A stretch of 64,000 nucleotides of DNA from positions 12,786,876-12,850,875 of the forward strand of contig NC_092567.1 of NCBI RefSeq assembly GCF_037975245.1. The letters run 5' to 3'. Numbering within the stretch: position 1 is the first letter of the stretch; each line of letters starts with the position of its first letter. The notes under the pieces were generated by a model. The model ran no database searches. It was given only the letters and a program-made list of their open reading frames with translations, and was not told the origin of the DNA. The position numbers were made by a program, and so were the translations under genes. This DNA is from Apostichopus japonicus. Its lineage: Eukaryota > Echinodermata > Holothuroidea > Aspidochirotida > Stichopodidae. Of this stretch, positions 12,217 to 24,342 are shown piece by piece.

Positions 12217-15016
12217 AAGGTTGATGTCTTGTTGGTTCTCCAGTATTTCACTATATGTGTTTGGATTGCTGTCGAGGTTCATTATATAATGTAGGCAGGC
12301 CTATTGCCGCCTTGGATTGGCATTCGAAACTATAACTATATAACTTCAACAGACAAGTAAAAAATATCTACATATTAACTTAAATACGGAAACACTTGCA
12401 TATTTTAAAATGTTTTTATAAACATCGTAAACTGTTCTATTTACGTACTTATAGTGTAACCTTATTGGAATGCACCACAAATGATATATGCTATGTACAG
12501 CTGTGGGGATATTGATATGTGCATTAATGTGCCTCATAATTGAGGAGGGACAGGAACGGGGGATCAGATACTATCTCGTTTCTGATCATGTATTCGAAAC
12601 TACCGGCGTATTGTCACCATTCAGGATTACTTTTCAAATTATATACGGATACTTTAGAAATGGGGCAATGTGACGATCACGGTACCACTCCCTGGACCAA
12701 TCAAGCAGGTCATAAACGTAGCCTCATACTGTTTATGATATACTGTAGCTTACATATAGTCCCTAGTATCCCACAGAGGCTTCATAAGAGAAGACGTGCA
12801 CTGCCTTTAATCATAATTATAGCTATATGGTTGTTATAGGCCTACATGATTTGTTGCGGCCTTGCAATTCTTTGCATGGAAGTTTGTTCCTTTCTTACTG
12901 CTGTGTGATGTGACTCTATTTAACACTACAATCTTCGGTGAACCTATAGTCTAGTACATTAAGTCATGAAGTATCAATTTCTGTGTAATTTCTTTTCTTT
13001 TCTTTCCTCTTTTGTATATGGTGTTTGTAGTTTTGGGAGAAAGTGGATCACCGAGATATGCAGCTTATTTTTGGCATCGAAGTTTGCTGCATGTTGCTAT
13101 AGATTTATTTAGTAAATTCGGATCTTTGTAAACGAAATCGAACTTAGGCTACTGCTAGAAGATGAGTCGTTTCCGTAAAGTTTCACGGAAACGTTTTAAC
13201 TTTATTGGGATATCATACGGGAGTCGGATGAGGGCTGGGGGGGGGTGGGGGAGGGTAGGATTGAACAGGCCAGTTAGGTGTATTTTAGATATGACATCGA
13301 TATTCAATCCTTTTTGCTAACATTGCTGTAAGAGCACTTGTGTGCCTAATATAGGTCATTGCAAAGTGTTGTAGGAACAGAAACAGCACATCGTGACCTT
13401 CAGTGTCATGAAGGTCACATGTTCGCCCGAATCCCTCCATCTTTGAAATCGATGCCTGCTATGTGATATGTCTCTACCATTCGGTACAGGCTGTAGCAAT
13501 AGAAAGGTTGCCATGAACACTTTTGGTAAATAATCGTGTTTTTATTTCTTTCTTTTTTCTCTCAACATAATTGAGCACTTTTCGTCCCTGATTTTTAAGT
13601 CTTTTGGTCGTATATGTCCTGAACTCTTCCATCCACATGTTGTCATCACCATATTTCATATACAGACCAATCGTTTACTTGTTGCTTGTGTGAAACAAAA
13701 TTGGAAATTGGACATTAAAAACTGTTTAGGTTTAGCAATACCGATCATGGTATGAATCAAAGTCAAGGCTTTGGTCACAATTACAATCTTTACCAGCCAC
13801 AAATATATTGGTATGAGTCTTCGTGGACAGAAAATTAAGTCATCTCCTCTGCCATGAATGTGTTCCTATAAGCCTATACCTATAGTGTTCTGTTGCTTAT
13901 TACAAATATATGTATACATTTTTCACGAGGATATACAATTCAGTGTATTAATTTTCACTTAAACGGTGGAGGGAAAATGTTACAATAAACCACGAAGGTC
14001 GAGTTAAGGTTAATTATGACTAGGTCAGGTTAGCTGTCTGTCATTGCTGGTAACTTGAAATATTTCATTGTGGATGATTATATTGTCTATATGATACTAC
14101 ACAGATAATTTATTCATATAAGTAATGTACTGTGTATATATGTTCATGATTTTGGGGAACGGATCCTTTGTCCAATGGTGGTTTGTCGTCTATATATAGT
14201 AGAGGAAGGTATCAGCTGATTGAAATATAACTTATATGCAACATCACATCCATTATGAGACTATCACATGCTTCCGATGTGAGAAGAACAAATTGACATT
14301 GTCTGAAAATCATCATTCATAATGACGCGGAATCTACACACGAGCACCTGTATCTGTCCATTGTGCATATAGTCTCTAGGTTACTATGCAGTGTCTACGT
14401 GCAGTACATGATGGGTGGGAGAAACAAAAACTAAAATAGGTGATTTATTAAAGTCTGACTGATTACAGTGAGCACAGTTCATATCTACAAACTGTGAACA
14501 AAGTTCAAGGGCATCTGTGTAAAACATATGAGTCTAATACAGCCAATGAGTTTCATTTCATGAAGACCCATACACATGCATGTGCACCACTGTGCGTCAT
14601 TATATAGGCGAACTTAGTACATCTGTACATTGAGAATAATGGCTGCATAATCAGTGTGATCAAACGATACTTTGATGATGAAACCTGGGTATGTCTGCAT
14701 TATACCTATAAGTAAAGACACAGTCACAATACTTTCTTTTTTATTTGCCGAGTGTTTTTGTTTTTTGGTGAATATTTCAAGTACTAGGCGTATGCTATGG
14801 TATGTCTGTAGTACGAATGATGTTTACAGAGGTCTGCTAAATACAAGGAATTTTTCATTTCTCATTTTTTTTCCCGAGGTATCTTGTTACACGTGATGAA
14901 GTGTTTTTTCTTTGTTTTGAGGTTGTTGTTTTTTCCTCTTTTTTTGTGGTCATTAGTTGGCCTATTTCCATTACTAATGTATTCTTTCCTGCCCGGCAAA
15001 GTAGCCTAATGGTTGG
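12217..15016. other. no gene seen
   Basis: About 2.8 kb with no confident exon. A G-rich run (GGGGGGGGGTGGGGGAGGG, about 13240-13258) could form a G-quadruplex. An open frame on the minus strand at 13474-13659 is Lys/Arg-rich but has no recognised motif and no clear splice context. Confidence 0.35.
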
Positions 15017-15616
15017 CAGGGGCGTAGCGAGCGGGGGGTGTGGGGGGTGTCACACCCCCCCCCCCCCAATAATTGGGTCGCTGTCGGCAAATTTTGGGTC
15101 TGTCGGCAAAAGGAGAAAAGGTGAAGAGAGCGGAAGGGGAAGAAAGAAGGAAAGCTGAATAGAAAAAGGAGAACGGGAGCTTCTTCCGTGCCAAATTTGA
15201 CTTAAAATATGCACCAGATTGCATCTAAGGACGTTCAAACTAATTTTTCCAAAGGGGGAGGGGAAGACCCCCTACCCTTAAACCCCTCCCCCATTTCAGT
15301 CACCACTTCCAGATCCGTCGGCAAATCAAATTTGACTTAAAATATACATCAGATTGCATCTAAGGACGTTTCAAAACTAAAAATGAGACCCCTCCCCCAT
15401 TTCAGTCACCACTTCCAGATCCGTCGGCAAATCAAATTTGACTTAAAATATACACCAGATTGCATCTAAGGACGTTTCAAAACTAAAAATTTTCCAAAGG
15501 GGAGGGAGACACCACCTCCCCTTAGACCCCTCCCCCATTTCAGTCACCACTTCCAGATCCGTCGGCAAATCAAATTCTTCACACCCCCCAACAAAAAACC
15601 CTTCGCTACGCCCCTG
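15017..15616. mobile_element. hAT-like MITE with internal tandem repeats
   Basis: The left end CAGGGGCGTAGCGAGCGGGG pairs with the complement of the right end, CCCTTCGCTACGCCCCTG. The flanking octamers are ATGGTTGG (15009-15016) and ATGGTTAG (15617-15624), an 8-bp duplication with one mismatch. The interior contains three to four copies of a unit of about 107 bp beginning GTCGGCAAATCAAATTTGAC. Two of these also carry the G-rich hairpin module (GGGGAGGG...CCCTCCCC) shared with elements at 45.2, 57.3 and 63.2 kb. No coding frame. Confidence 0.85.
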
Positions 15617-18263
15617 ATGGTTAGGTTACTCACCTTGTGTATAGGCCATCAGTGAGACGATCTCACTCAGTGCTAGTTTGCAACATATGCGGCGCTAAGT
15701 CCCTATTTATGATAGACTTGGGTTTGTCAGTATGTAATGCCCTATAACCAGGGTTGAAGAGAGATAGCAACATTATATACATAGCATGGTTTACGTCAGA
15801 GAGAGATTACGTCAGAGAGCCATGCTATAGTACTTGTAGACGACACTTGGATGCCATCGTAATTCTGTTGTGATTCCTACCAACACCGTCTTCACCGGTC
15901 TTATATGGTTCATTGTCTCTCAGTCAAGACTTGCATGTCTAATCATCATAGCTATGGAGCCAGTGGAATGGGGAACTTGGGGTGGCTTTTGGGGTAGTTC
16001 TTACCTTTCTTGTTTCACCGCTTATCTTGAAGTTCCAGTGTCGAGAATGTTACATGAGAGATGATATAGACGTACATATAATAAATGTATATATGTTATC
16101 AACTTAATATATAGGCAGCTGGTTCTTATAAACTCTGACTCCCAATCACTTTCCTCGCTCCAGCTGAATGAAAGATAACTTCATATGTATCTAAAAGATG
16201 ACCATGAGGAAAAGTTGACCTCTGTACATACTCCTGTATATCATGACCTATGACCAGCATTGCCTGCAGTTAGGTCATCATAAACGAAATTGAAAAAAAA
16301 ATATATAATCCTTTAATCTAATGTTTTCTTACAGTAAACATTGCGGCATAGAGGCGTCACGAACCGTTGAATCATTAGGTCGTGTTCGTAATACTGAACT
16401 CTGCTAGACAGGCATCTCATACAAAGCAAACATGGTGCTACATAAGGGCGGTGTGCAAACTATATAAGCGAGTAGATATTATATTATATTCCTGTTAATT
16501 AGTAACGAAAATGGTCCGTGATGTGAGATGTTGTTTCACAACCGAAGCTTTAGAAGTAATTAAAAAGAGCAGCCAGTAAGAATTACCTCACATTTGATTT
16601 GTGGAAATGGATTTGATCAAGGTGCATGGTGATATTTCATCAGGACACAGCCATGCTTGCAGCTGGTGTATAACCGACACATATTGTGCTATACTCAAAC
16701 ACTTTCTTTGTTTGAAGGTAAGATACAGTAGCCTATATATACTTGTCTATGTTCAGTCACAAATTAACGCTATTTCTAACGTTTCTTTGCTGTATAATTT
16801 TGCTGATTATTTATCTTTTATTTTTATATTTGCCTATCGTCAAGATTTATACTTGTCTTTTATTTCCACATATTAATTTACAATATTGCATACTACCAAC
16901 TATTGTGCCAGCACGTTCAGCCTGTGTCGGTCTAATATCCATTAACCACAAGGCTGCAATGTAAAAATAAATTGAATGTTTTACTTTGTTTAAATACGTT
17001 ATCTTGCCTTTATAAATTTGGGCATAAATTTGAGGTTAATTAAAGGTGAAATATAGGCCTTTATGTAACATTGTTACTTTAAGAACAACAATATTTATCC
17101 GAACGAACTTCTATGGGACATTTTGCGGGCAGTCTTTTATCGCCTATGAATTTCAAGGCAGCATAGAGAGCTGTAGAATAAAGTCACCGGTAGCAAGGAA
17201 CTTCATAACATGACTCAATGATTAATACCGAGTTTACGTCAGTCTAACCAAAACCGTGGCGTCATGATACAAATTCTAATCCCATTTACCGGTGTTTTCA
17301 GATCTACGCGCTGATCGAGTTTTTAGTTGTAGACAGATACAGTTTATCACTAAGAGAGTAAGGCTTTTACGTACAGTGCAGCATGAGATCATAAATCAAT
17401 GTGGATAAAGGCGTTCAGATCCCGGAGTTCCTCTGCCCACGTCACATTCTCCGTGTTTTTTTGACCTGTAGACTAAACAGACGAGTATATGTCAATACAC
17501 ATTGCATGTGTACTCATCCAACAGTACAGCATATCATTGATGCACGGCCATGTATGTATCAGACATAGTGGCCTTCACGTGCCTCTTTCAATTTTGAGTT
17601 ATATCACGAGACAGGTTTTACCAAATTCACTGCACTTTCTCCCTGAATTTCCTGTTATATCAGTTCCATTGTAGGACTATGGACAAGACTAAGTGTGGTA
17701 TATGGGTTTACTTCAGGCTTCTTTTTGTAGCATTATAAACGTGGATGAATGTATTGGTTGGCGCCCTCTTATCGTAATAGGGTGTATGTCTTGTTGGTAC
17801 ACGTCGGTGTTGTCATGTACAGAAAAACTGTTGTAAGAGTATAATGTACGGAACATTGGAACTATTTTTGCTCAAATGGTTGTTTTAATCTAAAAATGAA
17901 GATAATAGTCAGTGGCATGACGAACATTTGAAAGAAGTTCTTGTTTCGTCAACTGAGAACCCTGTCAACGCCGCAAGGTATTTGTATACTGAAGTAAAAC
18001 CCTTTAATTTTCATTAGAAGGCCATTTCACCAACCTACTGAGTACGTAGGCTGTATGAACATTACTATACTAGATTGAAATAAAGAAATTTAGTTTGCTG
18101 CTTCTGCATGTGGGTTTACACAATCACTGCATTAAAGAATCCCATACTGAGTTTCTTTGCAGGTTGTGATAACACAATACTTGTACAGTGTACGTCTGTG
18201 AGGACTGCTTGTCAGTGATCTAAGGAATCAAACATTGACTGTTGGTAGGACAAGTTAAGTTAG
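15617..18263. other. no gene established; possible core promoter and first exon near 16.46-16.72 kb
   Basis: Mostly featureless. One place deserves a note: a TATA-like CTATATAAG at about 16460 on the plus strand is followed at 16601 by ATG and a 39-codon frame rich in His and Cys. That frame ends at a strong AAG/GTAAGA donor near 16718. This looks like a first coding exon, but I found no second exon and no known motif, so it stays a candidate. Confidence 0.25.
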
Positions 18264-18650
18264 TTAATGCTTTACATGCCATACTCCAACATAAACATTT
18301 AACATTGAAATAAACGATATTGATAAAGTACAGTCAGACAAGCAATATTGATCATTTGTTGACAGATCCAATAGCAAGGCGAACCCTAAGACCGAGAATG
18401 TTCCAATCACCCCAGTTTTGGTGTGAACGGTGTTCCCTGGCTTCAATATAGTATCAACATTGTGCATAAGTTCCTGCCATACTTTAAGAACGTTATTTGG
18501 TTGGCTGCAGCTACACGGATTCAACGACCACTTCAACGCTGGAAGTCGATGGACAGTTTCGCAAACTTGACCGCGATGAAAAAGTGATAGCATTACTGCC
18601 TTTGTTTCTAGATGTCTGTGCGCTGGACTACACAACATTTCAGAGACCAT
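18264..18650 (-). CDS. hypothetical protein, 128 codons
   Basis: An ATG-initiated frame at 18650 runs to a stop at 18264. The first 90 residues are of ordinary globular composition with several Cys and His (a CSCSQP segment near residue 47). The C-terminal third has two hydrophobic stretches (around TGVIGTFSVLGFALLLDLS and ISFISMLNVYVGVW) that could be membrane helices. It is longer than most random frames in this AT-rich window, and both strands around it are otherwise quiet. I do not recognise the family. It could be a single-exon gene, the last exon of a spliced gene, or chance. Confidence 0.3.
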   Translation of the reverse strand: MVSEMLCSPAHRHLETKAVMLSLFHRGQVCETVHRLPALKWSLNPCSCSQPNNVLKVWQELMHNVDTILKPGNTVHTKTGVIGTFSVLGFALLLDLSTNDQYCLSDCTLSISFISMLNVYVGVWHVKH

Positions 18651-19317
18651 ACTGACTGAGAGAGACGCTTACAGCACACGACGTGTTAACCATGTTCCTT
18701 GAGAACAATGCTACATAGAATCGAGCAAAAGTACGGGAGGCTATGACAAGTACTATGAAGAGGAAGTGACTTCATGATTCGACAAATGCTGTTCTGTTGT
18801 ATTCAAAGGTTGATTACGTGGGTTGCTGTCCCGCGGCACAAGAGTGAAATTGATCCATCTCTTGTGCGTGCGACAGCGACTGATGTAGTCCCTGATCATC
18901 TTATGGATACAACTTAGACGGATCAAGCAGAAGTTAAGATCAATTATAGGTATGATAAACCATGCACTATTTATAAGGTATACCTACCAAAAGTACCCCA
19001 TGTTGTATGTTCTATTAAGTAGGTGATAATACAAATCAGGGGCTAGTATTTTAATGAAAATATGCTGCACGACATATTAAACTTTCTAAAATGACCAAAA
19101 AAGAGGTTTCGTGACATGCTTTAGGAACTTCATTTTTCTAAGTTTCAAGCTTTGCAATCGAGGAGTTTTCTATCTGACTTTTTGTCATAATTCTTTACTT
19201 CCAGCTTTTGAGATGAGTTTTAAAAAAAAGAAGGGATAAAAGGTATGGAACCAGAAGCGAAAGGTGCTATATGGCGTGTCATCTGTATCGGATCAAGGGA
19301 AACATCATAGACCCATT

Positions 19318-19445
19318 TAAACCGGTATATATCGAGTTAAATGGACTAACACCAGTTTAAATCGACGTATACCAGTTTAAAATCGGTATAAGTCCATTTA
19401 ATCCGACATACCAGTTTAAATCGACATATCGTCCATTTAAACCTC
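19318..19445. repeat. cluster of degenerate ~20-bp motifs
   Basis: Six or so spaced copies of a motif resembling CCAGTTTAAATCGACGTAT or its CCATTTAA variant occur within 130 bp, some inverted. Spacing is irregular, so this is not a simple minisatellite. It may be a decayed repeat or a cluster of binding sites. Confidence 0.5.
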
Positions 19446-19682
19446 ATTAACATATTCTACTTCGAGAGTGATTTACAGTTCTGCAGTTATCAATGTCTTA
19501 CCAAATTCCGGTGATCCATGCGCCTTCTACACGGGAACTTGAAATACCTGGAATACAGCAGAACTGTTAATCATTCCTGAAATCGTTGATATTAATACAT
19601 TAATAAGGGGAATAAATGATTGGTAGATCTATTAAAACTAAATTTTATGAAGTAAATTGTAATCTATACACGCACACACATA

Positions 19683-20194
19683 CAGGGGCGTAGCCAGGTT
19701 TTTGGTTTGAAGGTGGGGGGGGGCAGATTCAAATTTCTGTCCCCATTTTCAAGCATAAGCGGTGGATTGCCATCCTGGGTGAGGGGTATAAGAGGAGGGG
19801 TGTCCCCCTCCCCTTTTGAAAAATCTAAATTGCGTGCACTGACCGGTGTTGCATATATTACTAGTTATCTATTAACGCGATAAAAGCAAAACCCTTTGTT
19901 TCTTTTAGCGATCAAGCTAATTAACATGCTATTTTTGTTTTCCGAAAAGGGCCTAAATGCAAAATGGTCCTACCATTTCCACTACATTCATGTACGAATT
20001 TTTCCTCTTTTTTAATTCAAAAGTTTATAACTTTTTGGGGATTTTTTTTACAAATAATGAAAGCGCCTGCACGGTTGAAAACCATCCGGTTATATCACAC
20101 ATTGAAAAAAAAACAATATATACGCATAAATACCCCCCCCCCCTTACCCTGCCCGCAACATCGGCCATATCCCCCAGGTTCGAGTACGCCACTG
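19683..20194. mobile_element. probable hAT-like MITE without detectable TSD
   Basis: The left end CAGGGGCGTAGCCAGG resembles the ends of the confirmed elements. A possible right end, complement CAGTGGCGTACTCGAACC, lies at 20177-20194. The interior has the usual G-rich and C-rich tracts, and a module-B-like GGAGGGG...CCCCTCC stretch near 19793-19815. The flanking octamers do not match, so the right boundary is tentative. Confidence 0.5.
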
Positions 20195-20313
20195 CCAGTG
20201 GTAAGTTTTGCCTTAAGTAGACTTCATTACGACAATATCAACGTTTGCTTATCTTAGACAAATCGCCAATCTTAGACGAACAGAAATTGGTTTTCGGAGC
20301 TCACGTGTCACTA

Positions 20314-20605
20314 CAGGCGCGTAGCCAAGGGGGGGCGAAGGGGGAAGCCGCCCCCCCCCCTTGAGCATATTTTTTACAAATTTTTTTAAGGTTTTTATGA
20401 TATCGCTAGTATTTTCAAAAGAGAAAATGCTAAGATGCAACTAACAAGGCATGGGAAGTGCCATTTCCGGCGATCTGGGAGGCATTTACAGCCAAAATTT
20501 TCTTGTACGCTTCGCGCCAACCATGGTGGCGCTACGCTTAGATAGTTTGCAATGCAGAATCTACAGTTTCGCCCCTCCCTTGGCAAATTCCTGGCTACAA
20601 GCCTG
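20314..20605. mobile_element. hAT-like MITE with perfect 8-bp TSD
   Basis: Ends CAGGCGCGTAGCCAAGG (left) and complement CAGGCTTGTAGCCAGG (right), flanked by perfect TGTCACTA octamers at 20306-20313 and 20606-20613. Its 292 bp include one copy of the shared module (about 20449-20553), with the near-palindromic GCGCCAACCATGGTGGCGC core. Non-coding. Confidence 0.9.
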
Positions 20606-21227
20606 TGTCACTAGTTTTTTTAGATTATCTTAGGTCCAATATGTTGTTAAACTGATCTAAAGTATAGTTGTGGAACTTGTCCTCGTGACTAGACAGTTCT
20701 TTTACCAGAGTGTGATAGTCACCGAGCTCCTCCCGTCTTTCACTGGACATCTTTCACGTTTACTCCTCCATAATTGATAGAGGAGCATATCTTCGTCCAT
20801 TTCGTGGTCTGCCATGTTTCTCACTTAATAACTGAATTGCATTGAAGTTCAGACGTACGCGCGCATACAGGTTGCTACATACAATACGCACTCCTTTTAA
20901 ATATCGCTGTAGTGTGACCTGTTCCCCTAATCCGATTTATATGAGCGATTTTTATGTCGGATCAGTTTCCGATCCGATATCGCTGTAGTGTGACCCCGGG
21001 TAAAGAGACAAGTTAAAGACTCGAGTCTTATAAGGTACGCGACAGAGACAAGTATACTTTCAACCTATACTGTAGAGCTCTTGGGGACACAATCGCAGTA
21101 ATCAACTGTAAAGACTTATTGCAGTAAAGACAATAAAGACAATCGCAGTAAAGACAATCGCAGCAAAGACTTATTGAACTACGTATCGTTGCGTATGCTG
21201 CTACTTAACTGAGGGATCCATACTAAT

Positions 21228-21720
21228 TGATAATAAAAATAATAATAATACTACGACTTATAATGCGCACACACCACTCAAATAATGTTCATAGCGCAAT
21301 TGACAATTAGAAATTATACAAATAATACAAAATAATACAAAAACAATGACAGAAGAAAAACTTAATTGTTCAAGATTATATAAGAGCTTTCGTCATTAAG
21401 TGGGATTTGATGCTATTCTTAAAGTTAGAGAGAGTAGATGCTTGTCTAATTTTTAAGGGGAGTTGGTTCCATAAGCGAGGGGCAGAAACAATAAATGACC
21501 TACCCCCCAAGAATGTTTGGACTTAATTTCAGATAATCAAAAATAGAGAGCTGGATCTTAGATTACGAGAGGGGACATAAATATGTAATAAGCTAGAAAT
21601 ATACATTGGACCATGTCCATTAAGTGATTTATAAACAATAAGGAGAATTTTATACATATTACGATATTTTACAGGTAGCCAGTGCAGTTTTTTAAGACAG
21701 GGTGGATATGACAATGCTTA
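21228..21720 (-). pseudogene. 3' end of a CR1/L2-like non-LTR retrotransposon
   Basis: The minus strand encodes the C-terminal part of a LINE reverse transcriptase ORF. It includes the segment KKLHWLPVKYRNMYKILL, then a GPMYISSLL segment, a PSRNLRSSS segment and, after an interruption, SAPRLWNQLP and STLSNFKNSIKSHL, all typical of this region in CR1/L2-clade elements. Stops interrupt the frame near 21530, and an AT-rich simple repeat (about 21228-21250) forms the 3' tail. The element is 5'-truncated and dead. Confidence 0.8.
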
Positions 21721-21904
21721 TGAGAATGAGTTACAATCTCCCAGTTTCTATTACGATATCTATGGAATGAAGGAAATATCAGTAGAAGTAGTTTTTTTTC
21801 TTTCATTTTTTCCATTCACACCTAAAACAAGCTTTTTAGGTTTTGAAGAGCAGTAGGCCACCTAGCTGTTTCGTGGCTGTCACTTCCTGAATATGAACAC
21901 GTAC

Positions 21905-22335
21905 CCTAAATGACCATTAACCACCCCTCCGTGGTCCCTCAAATGACCTTTGACCTCCACCAAAATCAATTTTTTTTTTGTACTCAATGTTATACACCTT
22001 CATACCAAGTACATTTTCCCAAGCTACCAATATTGAGATATCATGTTTACAAGGTTTTCACAATTTAACCTCTGATGACCCCAAATGACCTTTGACCTTC
22101 ACCCAAACCTATAGACCTCTTGTACTCAATGTGGCTCATATACCTAATAAATATGAGATCTGTCCAAGCTTACCTTCAGATATCCTGTTACAAGGTTTTG
22201 ATAATGACCCTGGTGACCCCAAATGACATCCACAAAAACCAGTGTGATTCTTGTACTCAATGTGGTCCTTCTACACACCAAATATGAAAATGGTCTAACC
22301 CTCCCTTCTTCAGATATCATGATTTTCAAGCTGGA
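21905..22335. repeat. ~140-bp tandem repeat carrying DR1 half-sites
   Basis: Three diverged copies with starts near 21941, 22083 and 22221 share phrases such as TTGTACTCAATGTGG and AGATATC.TGTTACAAGG. Copies one and two contain TGACCTTTGACCT (21944-21956 and 22086-22098), on the minus strand AGGTCAAAGGTCA, a perfect DR1 nuclear-receptor element. The third copy has lost it. Confidence 0.75.
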
Positions 22336-22960
22336 CGTCAAAAACGCCCACAAGATTGCGATTATCATCGAAACCAAAAAGATTGTTGGATCTTGTATCC
22401 ATCTCTATGGTAGAACACCGATGTCCTTTTGTTACAATTCACTTATAATGTAAACTGACCACACTGAATAGGAATCTAGGACAAAATGTAGACATGTAGA
22501 AGGTGGAATGTGTGCCCCTCCGCTTTTGGACAATGTTAATCTGGTAGAGCACAGACATGACATAATCAAGAGCAGGCCTATAGATCAGCACAGGAGTAAC
22601 ACAACATTTATGTCATGGGAGGCACACACTGTGTAGATCAGTGAAAGCACAGTCACGTTTGTACATTGCGGCTGCGTATATAGTTGGATAGGCCTACCCT
22701 ACATTATAGTAGGATAGCCTGGATAGGCTTACCCTACATTAAAGTAGTTCTTGTTTTGGTCTCTGCAATTGTCTGTGCAAGGTATTTGCGTACGTCTCTG
22801 TTTTTAATGATTGATGTGTAATTAAAGTATAACAGGCAGGAAGGTAGATTTTTCAACATTTGTAAATCCGTTGAATATAATTTTTTGGGAAATCAAATCT
22901 GGGACATTTTCGGGACACTTGAAAATCGGGGGACAAAACATTTGATACGGGGACTGTTCC

Positions 22961-23979
22961 CATAGGCGTAGGAGCCTCATTTGATTTGGGGGGGCTGTAA
23001 CGACTTGCCCGAAAAATATAACCAAAATTTTTCGCGCGCTCCGCGCGCGTTTCGCATGTTAATGTGCTTATCATATAGGCATTCTTCGGTAATTACATCA
23101 CATGCCAATAACAAACAATCATTTTCCGTGTTTTTACCCTTCCATATTGGTTAGAATTATTGGGGAAGTCGTTACAACAATAATGATAATAATATAATTA
23201 ACCATTGAAAAACACATTGCAAATTCTTCTTCTTTTCAGTAGGTGCCAGTGGCGGAGCTATAGGGGTAGTGGTCAGGGGGGAGAGAATGGTCTGTAGGGG
23301 CGCTTTTTCGACACTATCTAAGCGGAGCGCCACCACAGGTTGGCGCGGAGCGTAAATTTTTTGAGTAAGGATATTCCCTAGATCGCCGGAAATGACCCTT
23401 TCCAGGCCTTGCTAATTTCAAGATAAACGAAGAATAAATAGGTGTCATCGCCATTTGTCAGAAAATTGCACCAACAAAATGTGACAAATGTCAAAGGTAT
23501 TTGAGAGCGCAATAAAAAAGTTAGTAATCGCGAATAAGTAAAGAGTGGTAAAAAGCTGAAAAGGGCACCAGCAGTCCATTTCGTCATTTCGTCAGAGGGG
23601 CATCCGCCCCCTCTGACTGTATGGACGCTCCGCCACTGGTAGGTGCCCGAAAAATTCTCAGCTTATTGCCCGAATTTTCACCAAAAAACTTGAAAAACAC
23701 ATTGCAAATTATTTTCTTTCAGTAGGTGCTGGAAAATTCTCAGCATATTGCCCGAATTTTCACCAAAAATTTGAAAAACACATTGCAAATTATTATTCTT
23801 TCAGAAGATGCCAGAAAAATTCTCAGCATATTGCCGAATTTTACCCCCCAAAAAATGAAAAACACACTGCAAATTATTATTCTTCCAGTAGGTGCCCGAA
23901 AAATTCTAAGCATATTGCCCGAATTTTCACCAAAAATTATGGTTGGGGGGCTGCAGCCCCCCCGCCTCCTACGCCTATG
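22961..23979. mobile_element. hAT-like MITE hosting a nested second element
   Basis: Inverted ends CATAGGCGTAGGAG (left) and complement (right), flanked by perfect ACTGTTCC octamers at 22953-22960 and 23980-23987. Inside are about four copies of a unit of roughly 83 bp (phrases TTGAAAAACACATTGCAAAT and CGAAAAATTCTCAGCATATT), one of which was hit by the element at 23247-23638. Without the insertion it would be about 620 bp. An open frame across three units at 23726-23980 is a by-product of the repeat. Confidence 0.9.
23247..23638. mobile_element. nested hAT-like MITE with perfect 8-bp TSD
   Basis: Ends CAGTGGCGGAGC and GCTCCGCCACTG are perfect 12-bp inverted repeats. The octamer GTAGGTGC is duplicated exactly at 23239-23246 and 23639-23646, splitting a repeat unit of the host element, so this insertion is the younger one. 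It carries the shared module in reverse orientation (about 23307-23403). Confidence 0.92.
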
Positions 23980-24342
23980 ACTGTTCCCGAAAATCGGGCA
24001 TGCAGACTTTCCAACATTGAGGAAAATTTTTGAGTGTGATCAGCGGCAGTGGGGAGGGGTCTAAGGGGAAAAATTTTCGTATTTTTGAATGCCTAGATGC
24101 AAAATGGTGCATTCTTTTTCAGTTTCTCTGAGTAATTTTATATTGAGAATTTCATCATCATATATATATTATTGAACTCAGTAATCACTTGCTAACATAA
24201 TTGAACATTTATATCGGAAATTGAAGCGCACTTCTCAATCTCTAGTACCAACACCTCTCCCACCCGGTGTTTTCCACCACCACCATGGCAAACGCACTAC
24301 TCTTGTAAGTGTAAGAACTCAAAGTTGCTTTGTGTTGTAGAG

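Noticed and set aside
12540-12839. 99-codon plus-strand frame
   Set aside because: No family motif; it overlaps another plus-strand frame and sits just beyond a transposon end with no splice evidence.
23726-23980. 84-codon frame with an internal repeat
   Set aside because: It is read through the ~83-bp tandem units of a hAT-like MITE and stops at the element's end.
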